From: UBA6115 sp012514225
GTDB lineage: Bacteria; Bacillota; Clostridia; Christensenellales; Aristaeellaceae
Assembly: GCA_036756425.1 (NCBI GenBank)
Contig: DAIOLC010000006.1
Location: 21,785-85,784 of the forward strand
Reading direction: 5' to 3'
Length of the DNA stretch: 64,000 bases
This document shows positions 59,924-64,000 of this stretch, piece by piece (position 1 is the first letter of the stretch; each line of letters starts with the position of its first letter). Under the pieces are notes generated by a model. It was not told the origin of the DNA and made no database searches. It saw only the letters and a program-made list of their open reading frames with translations. A program made the translations under genes and the position numbers.

Positions 59924-61153
59924 TTACGCCTCCGCCTGCCGCCTCCTGCGGAACAGGCGGGTCAGGAAGGGCAGGGAGATTTTCTGCTTGCTGATGACAT
60001 CGAAGGCCACCGCCGCCAGCAGCACCAGGCCCTTGACCACCTGCTGCAGGTCGATGGAGATGCCCATGATGCTCATGCCGTTGTTGAGCACGCCCATGAT
60101 CAGCGCGCCGATGAGGGTGCCCCCGACGGTGCCGATGCCGCCGTAGGCGGAGGCGCCGCCGATGAAGCAGGCGCCGATGGCGTCCAGCTCGAACCCCATG
60201 CCCGCCTGGGGGGAGGAAGACTGCAGCCGGGCGGAGAAAATCAGGCCCGCGACGGCGGCCAGAAAGCTCATGTTCACGTAGGCCAGGAACTTGATCTTGT
60301 CGGTCTTCACGCCGGAGAGCCGGGCGGCCTTCTCGTTGCCGCCCACGGCGTAGAGGTGACGGCCCATGACCGTCTTGCTGGTGAGGTAGGAGTACACGAC
60401 CAGCACGATGCCCACCGTGATGAGCACGATGGGGGTGCCGATGTAGTTGGCCAGGATCCAGAAGAAATACAGGATGGCGGCGGCGATGACCAGCGCGCGC
60501 AGCAGGGTCATGGGCAGGGAGTCGTAGGAATAGCCCTTGCGCTTGCGGTCCGCCCGGCGCTTGATTTGCTGGGCGACGACGCCCGCGGCCAGCACCAGGC
60601 CGATGAGCAGGCTGGTAAAGTTGCGAAGCCCGCTGCCCGGGTCCAGCCCGCCCAGGAAGTTCCCGATGGCGCCGGTGGACAGGCTCATGAAGGCGCGCGG
60701 GAAGGGCGAGAGGGTGAGCCCCTTGAGCACGATGAGCGTCAGGCCGCGGAAAATCAGCTGGCCCGACAGCGTGACGATGAAGGCCGGGATGCGCACGTAG
60801 GCGATCCAGAAGCCGTGCCAGGCGCCGATCAGGATGCCGATGAGCAGGCACAGCAGCACGGAGAGGTAGGGGTCCCACTCCCAGGTAATCATGAAGGTGC
60901 CCGCGCAGGCGCCCACGAAGGCCACCACCGAGCCGACGGACAGGTCGATGTTGCCCCCCGTGAGGATGCATACCAGCATGCCCGCCGCCAGCACCACCAC
61001 GTACGCGTTCTGGTTGATGAGGTTGAACACGTTCATGGGCTTGAGCAGCGTGCCGTTGGTGAGCGCCTGGAAGAGCACGATGATGACCACCAGCGCGATG
61101 AGCATCACGAACTGCTTGATGTTCTTGGAAAACGACCCTTTCAGCTTGCCCAT
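59924..61153 (-). CDS. gguB: Sugar ABC transporter permease GguB/MmsB-like
   Basis: A 409-aa permease of the RbsC/XylH type with the long central insert seen in multiple-sugar MmsB/GguB proteins (about 200-230, RRADRKRKGYSYDSLP). AAGMLVCILTGGNIDLSVGS and VGGNEKAARLSGVKTDKIKF are diagnostic. It overlaps the ATPase gene by 13 nt. It takes up pentoses or related sugars with GguA and ChvE. Confidence 0.92.
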   Translation of the reverse strand: MGKLKGSFSKNIKQFVMLIALVVIIVLFQALTNGTLLKPMNVFNLINQNAYVVVLAAGMLVCILTGGNIDLSVGSVVAFVGACAGTFMITWEWDPYLSVLLCLLIGILIGAWHGFWIAYVRIPAFIVTLSGQLIFRGLTLIVLKGLTLSPFPRAFMSLSTGAIGNFLGGLDPGSGLRNFTSLLIGLVLAAGVVAQQIKRRADRKRKGYSYDSLPMTLLRALVIAAAILYFFWILANYIGTPIVLITVGIVLVVYSYLTSKTVMGRHLYAVGGNEKAARLSGVKTDKIKFLAYVNMSFLAAVAGLIFSARLQSSSPQAGMGFELDAIGACFIGGASAYGGIGTVGGTLIGALIMGVLNNGMSIMGISIDLQQVVKGLVLLAAVAFDVISKQKISLPFLTRLFRRRRQAEA

Positions 61154-62691
61154 GTGGTCTGCGCCCCCTTGCTCGCCTCGATAATCATGCCCATGATGAC
61201 CTCCTGGGAGGCCTGCTCCCGTGTCAGCTCGCCCACCATCCGGCCCTCGACCATCACGTAAATGCGGTCGCACATGCCCAGCAGCTCGGGTAATTCGCTG
61301 GAGACCATCAGGATGGACTTGCCCTCGCCCACCAGGCGGTTGATGATGCTGTAAATCTCGTACTTGGCGTTCACGTCGATGCCGCGGGTGGGCTCGTCGA
61401 GCATCATGATGTCAGGCTGGGAGAACATCCACTTGCCCACCAGCACCTTCTGCTGGTTGCCGCCGGAGAGGTTGCCCACCTGCTGCTCCACGTCCGTGGC
61501 GCGGATGTCCAGCTTCTCCTTGTAGTCCTCCGCCGCCCGCTGCTCCAGGTCCGCGTCGATGACGCCCCGCTGGCTGACCAGCTCCAGCCGCGAGAGGGTG
61601 ACGTTGTGCTTGATGGAGTTGGACAGCACCAGCCCGTCGCCCTTGCGGTCCTCGGTGATGTAGGCGAAGCCCTCCCGGATGGCGTCCGCCGCGCTGAGCA
61701 GCTCCAGGGGCTTGCCGTACTTCTTCAGCGTGCCGGAGATCTTGGCGCCGTACACCCGGCCGAACACGGACTGGCACAGCTCCGTCCGCCCCGCGCCGAT
61801 GAGGCCGGCGATGCCGACAACCTCCCCGGCGTTCACGTGCAGCGACACGTTGTCCACCACCTTGCGCTCGGTGAACAGCGGGTGGTAGACCGTCCAGTTC
61901 TCGATTTCCAGCGCCACCCCGCCGATACTGGGCACGCGTTTGGGGAAGCGGTCCACCATCTCGCGCCCGACCATGCCCTTGATGATGCGCGCCTCGGTGA
62001 CCTCGCTGGTCTTCAGCGTCTCGATGGTCGCGCCGTCCCGCAGGATGGTGATGTTGTCGGATACATAGGCGATTTCGTTGAGCTTGTGGGAAATCATGAT
62101 GGAGGTGATGCCGCGCTCCGAGCGGAACTGCTTGAGGAGGTTGAGCAGGTTCAGGGAGTCTTCGTCGTTCAGCGCGCTGGTCGGCTCGTCGAGGATGAGC
62201 AGCCGCACGTTTTTGGCCAGCGCTTTGGCGATCTCGACCAGCTGCTGCTTGCCCACGCCGATGTCCTTGATGAGGGTGCGGGGGTCCTCCTTCAAGCCCA
62301 CCTCGCGCATGTGCTCCGCGGCTTTTTCATAGGTCTGGTCCCAGTTGATGCCGCCGAAGCCTGTCTGCTCGTTGCCCAGGAACATGTTCTCCCCGATGGA
62401 CAGGTAGGGCACCAGCGCCAGCTCCTGGTGGATGATGACGATGCCCAGGCGCTCGGAGTCCTTGATGTTCTGGAAGCGGCATTCCCGGCCTTCAAAAAAA
62501 ATATCACCCTCATAGCTGCCGTAAGGGTAGATACCGCTCAGCACGTTCATCAGGGTGGACTTGCCCGCGCCGTTTTCCCCGACGATGGCGTGGATTTCGC
62601 CCTCCTGGACCGTCAGGTTCACGTTGTCCAGCGCCCTGACCCCCGGGAACAGTTTGGTGATGCCGCGCATCTGCAGCAGCGCGTCCGCCAT
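61141..62691 (-). CDS. gguA: Sugar ABC transporter ATP-binding protein GguA/MmsA-like
   Basis: A 516-aa tandem ATPase. The first domain has GENGAGKSTLMNVLSGIYPY, IGVGKQQLVEIAKAL and LILDEPTSALND; the second has GLIGAGRTELCQSVFG, LSGGNQQKVLVGKWM and MLDEPTRGIDVNAKYE. VHLP-type details such as SYEGDIFFEG place it with MmsA/GguA multiple-sugar importers rather than RbsA. A hairpin in the 78-bp gap to chvE may limit its level relative to the binding protein. Confidence 0.93.
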   Translation of the reverse strand: MADALLQMRGITKLFPGVRALDNVNLTVQEGEIHAIVGENGAGKSTLMNVLSGIYPYGSYEGDIFFEGRECRFQNIKDSERLGIVIIHQELALVPYLSIGENMFLGNEQTGFGGINWDQTYEKAAEHMREVGLKEDPRTLIKDIGVGKQQLVEIAKALAKNVRLLILDEPTSALNDEDSLNLLNLLKQFRSERGITSIMISHKLNEIAYVSDNITILRDGATIETLKTSEVTEARIIKGMVGREMVDRFPKRVPSIGGVALEIENWTVYHPLFTERKVVDNVSLHVNAGEVVGIAGLIGAGRTELCQSVFGRVYGAKISGTLKKYGKPLELLSAADAIREGFAYITEDRKGDGLVLSNSIKHNVTLSRLELVSQRGVIDADLEQRAAEDYKEKLDIRATDVEQQVGNLSGGNQQKVLVGKWMFSQPDIMMLDEPTRGIDVNAKYEIYSIINRLVGEGKSILMVSSELPELLGMCDRIYVMVEGRMVGELTREQASQEVIMGMIIEASKGAQTTWAS

Positions 62692-62722
62692 CGGCCTTTC
62701 CCCCTTTGATAAAACAGACCCG

Positions 62723-62748
62723 GGAAAGGCGGCGCAAGCCGCCTTTCC
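62723..62748 (-). terminator. Intra-operon hairpin between chvE and gguA
   Basis: Perfect 11-bp stem GGAAAGGCGGC-GCAA-GCCGCCTTTCC. It has no long U-tract and lies between the binding-protein and ATPase genes, where such stems commonly stabilise the upstream message and lower downstream expression. Confidence 0.6.
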
Positions 62749-62769
62749 GCGGGAATCACCGGGTCCGGC

Positions 62770-63822
62770 TTATTCGACCTTGAGCTGGTCTTCCGTGTAA
62801 TAGCCGGAGTCGATGAGCAGCTCCTTGTAGTTGTTCACGTCCGCGAACACCGGGTCGCAGAGGAAGGAGGGGATGACGAACACACCGTTGTCGTAGGTGG
62901 TGGTGTCGTTGACCGGCACTTCCTCGCCCTTGAGGATGGCGTCAACCATGGTGACCACCTGCGCGGCCAGGGTGCGGGTGTCCTTGAACACGCTCATCGC
63001 CTGGTAGCCCTGGATGATGTTCTTGGTGTTGGCCACGTCGCAGTCCTGCCCGGTGATGACCGGGAAGTTCTCCAGCGTGTAGCCCGCGGCCTGAAGGCTG
63101 TTGGTGATGCCCAGGGCCAGGGAGTCGTTGGGGGAGAGCACCGCGTCCAGCTTGGTGCCGTCGGCGTAGTTGGTCAGCAGGTTGTCCATGCGGGCCTGCG
63201 CGTCTTTTGTCTGCCAGCCGAGGATGGCGATGGTCTCGAAGTCGACCTGGCCGGACTTGACCACGATCTTGCCCGCGTCATAGTAGGGCTTGAGCACGTC
63301 CCAGGCGCCGGCGTGGAAATAGCGGGCGTTGCTGTCGTCGGGCGAGCCGGCGAAAAGCTCGAAGTTGAAGGGGCCCGCGGCGTTGGCCAGGTCCAGCTTC
63401 TCCTCCAGGAACTTGCCCTGGATGGTGCCGACCTTGTAGTTGTCGAAGGTGGCGTAGTAGTCCACGTTGGGGGTGTCCGTCAGCATGCGGTCATAGGCGA
63501 TGACCTTGATGTTGTTGTCCTTCGCCGTCTGAAGCACGGTGCCCAGGGAGGAACCGTCGATGGAGGCGATGACCAGCACCTCGGCGCCGCCCAGAATCAT
63601 GTTCTCCACCTGGGAAACCTGGGTGGACACCGAGTCATTCGCGTACTGCAGGTCGACTTCGTAGCCGGCCGCTTCCAGCTGCGCCTTCATGTTGGCGCCG
63701 TCCTGGTTCCAGCGCTGCAGGGAGTTGGTGGGCATGGCCACGCCGACCTTGTTGGCCGCCAGGGCGGAGCCCGCGGAGAGCAACAGGATGGTGACCAAGA
63801 GCAGGGACAAGAGTTTCTTCAT
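62770..63822 (-). CDS. chvE: Multiple sugar-binding periplasmic-type protein ChvE
   Basis: A 350-aa sugar-binding protein: VGVAMPTNSLQRWNQDGANM at the mature N-terminus, VIASIDGSSLGTVLQ, AYDRMLTDTPNVDYYATFDN and VITGQDCDVANTKNIIQGYQ are ChvE/XylF-type. The signal peptide (1-22, SALAAN) ends in a normal signal peptidase I site, with no lipobox Cys. GGAG precedes the ATG. First gene of the chvE-gguA-gguB operon, divergent from a gene starting beyond the right edge. Confidence 0.94.
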   Translation of the reverse strand: MKKLLSLLLVTILLLSAGSALAANKVGVAMPTNSLQRWNQDGANMKAQLEAAGYEVDLQYANDSVSTQVSQVENMILGGAEVLVIASIDGSSLGTVLQTAKDNNIKVIAYDRMLTDTPNVDYYATFDNYKVGTIQGKFLEEKLDLANAAGPFNFELFAGSPDDSNARYFHAGAWDVLKPYYDAGKIVVKSGQVDFETIAILGWQTKDAQARMDNLLTNYADGTKLDAVLSPNDSLALGITNSLQAAGYTLENFPVITGQDCDVANTKNIIQGYQAMSVFKDTRTLAAQVVTMVDAILKGEEVPVNDTTTYDNGVFVIPSFLCDPVFADVNNYKELLIDSGYYTEDQLKVE

Positions 63823-63937
63823 AAGGTGTACTCCTTTGTATTTTATAAGGCGCGAGCGCCTCATATTCCAGTGGTCAGCCTGAAACGGCCTGTCGCCGCT
63901 GCCCGGGTGCCAACCGTTTTTTGGCCGTCTTTTCTAT

Positions 63938-63978
63938 GAGAATCGTAGATAGTGTCTACACGAGAATTGTGATATAAT
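63938..63978 (+). promoter_or_regulatory. Promoter and possible operator of a gene beyond the right edge
   Basis: TGATATAAT with -10 TATAAT at 63973-63978 reads rightward; GAAAGGGG near the end could be a ribosome site. Upstream are two direct GAGAATYGT copies (63938, 63962) and an inverted repeat GTAGA-N5-TCTAC, possible regulator sites also able to act on chvE. Confidence 0.5.
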
Positions 63979-64000
63979 GGTGTCATCACTGAAAGGGGAC

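Overview
The window is a GC-rich piece of a bacterial chromosome, most likely an uncultured gut-type member of the Clostridia (Bacillota). The evidence is a set of families typical of that class: DUF6273, DUF1934, a CD1871A-type CXXC peptide, PPi-type phosphofructokinase, BMP-family nucleoside transporter, DivIC next to Ppx/GppA, and an L-box riboswitch. A 100-N scaffold gap at 57051-57150, flanked by an exact 55-bp duplicate, shows that this is draft (probably metagenome) sequence. No rRNA, tRNA, CRISPR array, insertion sequence or intact prophage was found.

Layout. 1-9.1 kb (minus strand) is an envelope block: poly-gamma-glutamate synthase PgsB/PgsC, an SDR oxidoreductase, then a five-gene operon (phosphodiester glycosidase, degenerate Lgt-like membrane protein, LRR protein, DUF6273/phosphodiester glycosidase, CapA), and an SH3-repeat protein. 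9.1-15.4 kb (minus) is a tightly coupled set: a 936-aa TPR-like membrane protein, acyltransferase, M29 aminopeptidase and HemW. 15.6-19.8 kb (minus) is a translationally coupled operon of pyrimidine-nucleoside phosphorylase, a TlpA-like thioredoxin, a 56-aa CXXC peptide, a polyferredoxin and an unknown exported protein. 19.9-24.6 kb holds DUF2927, a two-component system and an exported protein whose promoter matches the promoter of the response regulator gene. 24.8-29.7 kb (plus) holds DUF1934, an MBL hydrolase, DivIC, Ppx/GppA, a ferritin-like protein with a 17-residue repeat tail, and a small HTH/sigma-like pair behind a LexA-type SOS box. 30.9-35.6 kb is amino-acid biosynthesis (thrC, thrB, lysA) plus a ZIP transporter. 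35.8-42.7 kb (minus) holds four paralogous exported FN3 proteins, one broken by an in-frame TAG, around a phosphofructokinase. 43-48.3 kb holds RidA, a second two-component system, a CPxC-repeat exported protein and an ABC-2 exporter. 48.4-53.5 kb is a nucleoside (BMP) importer. 54.1-56.8 kb is a lysine-riboswitch-controlled amino-acid importer. 57.3-63.8 kb holds NUDIX, an iron-sulfur flavoprotein-like reductase, D-lyxose isomerase and a ChvE-GguAB sugar importer.

The most unusual signal is not a gene. Four copies (40.8, 49.5, 56.8 and 59.7 kb) of a structured element of about 180 bp each sit between two near-identical copies of the local terminator hairpin. The hairpin pairs differ completely from locus to locus, but their spacing is always 207-210 bp. 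The core occurs in both orientations, and a fifth, truncated copy lies at 35.7 kb. A second family of double hairpins with variable stems occurs at 53.9, 54.0, 57.2 and 57.9 kb. Other points of note are the absence of a lipobox cysteine in all three solute-binding proteins and every other exported protein here, and the frequent use of extended -10 promoters.
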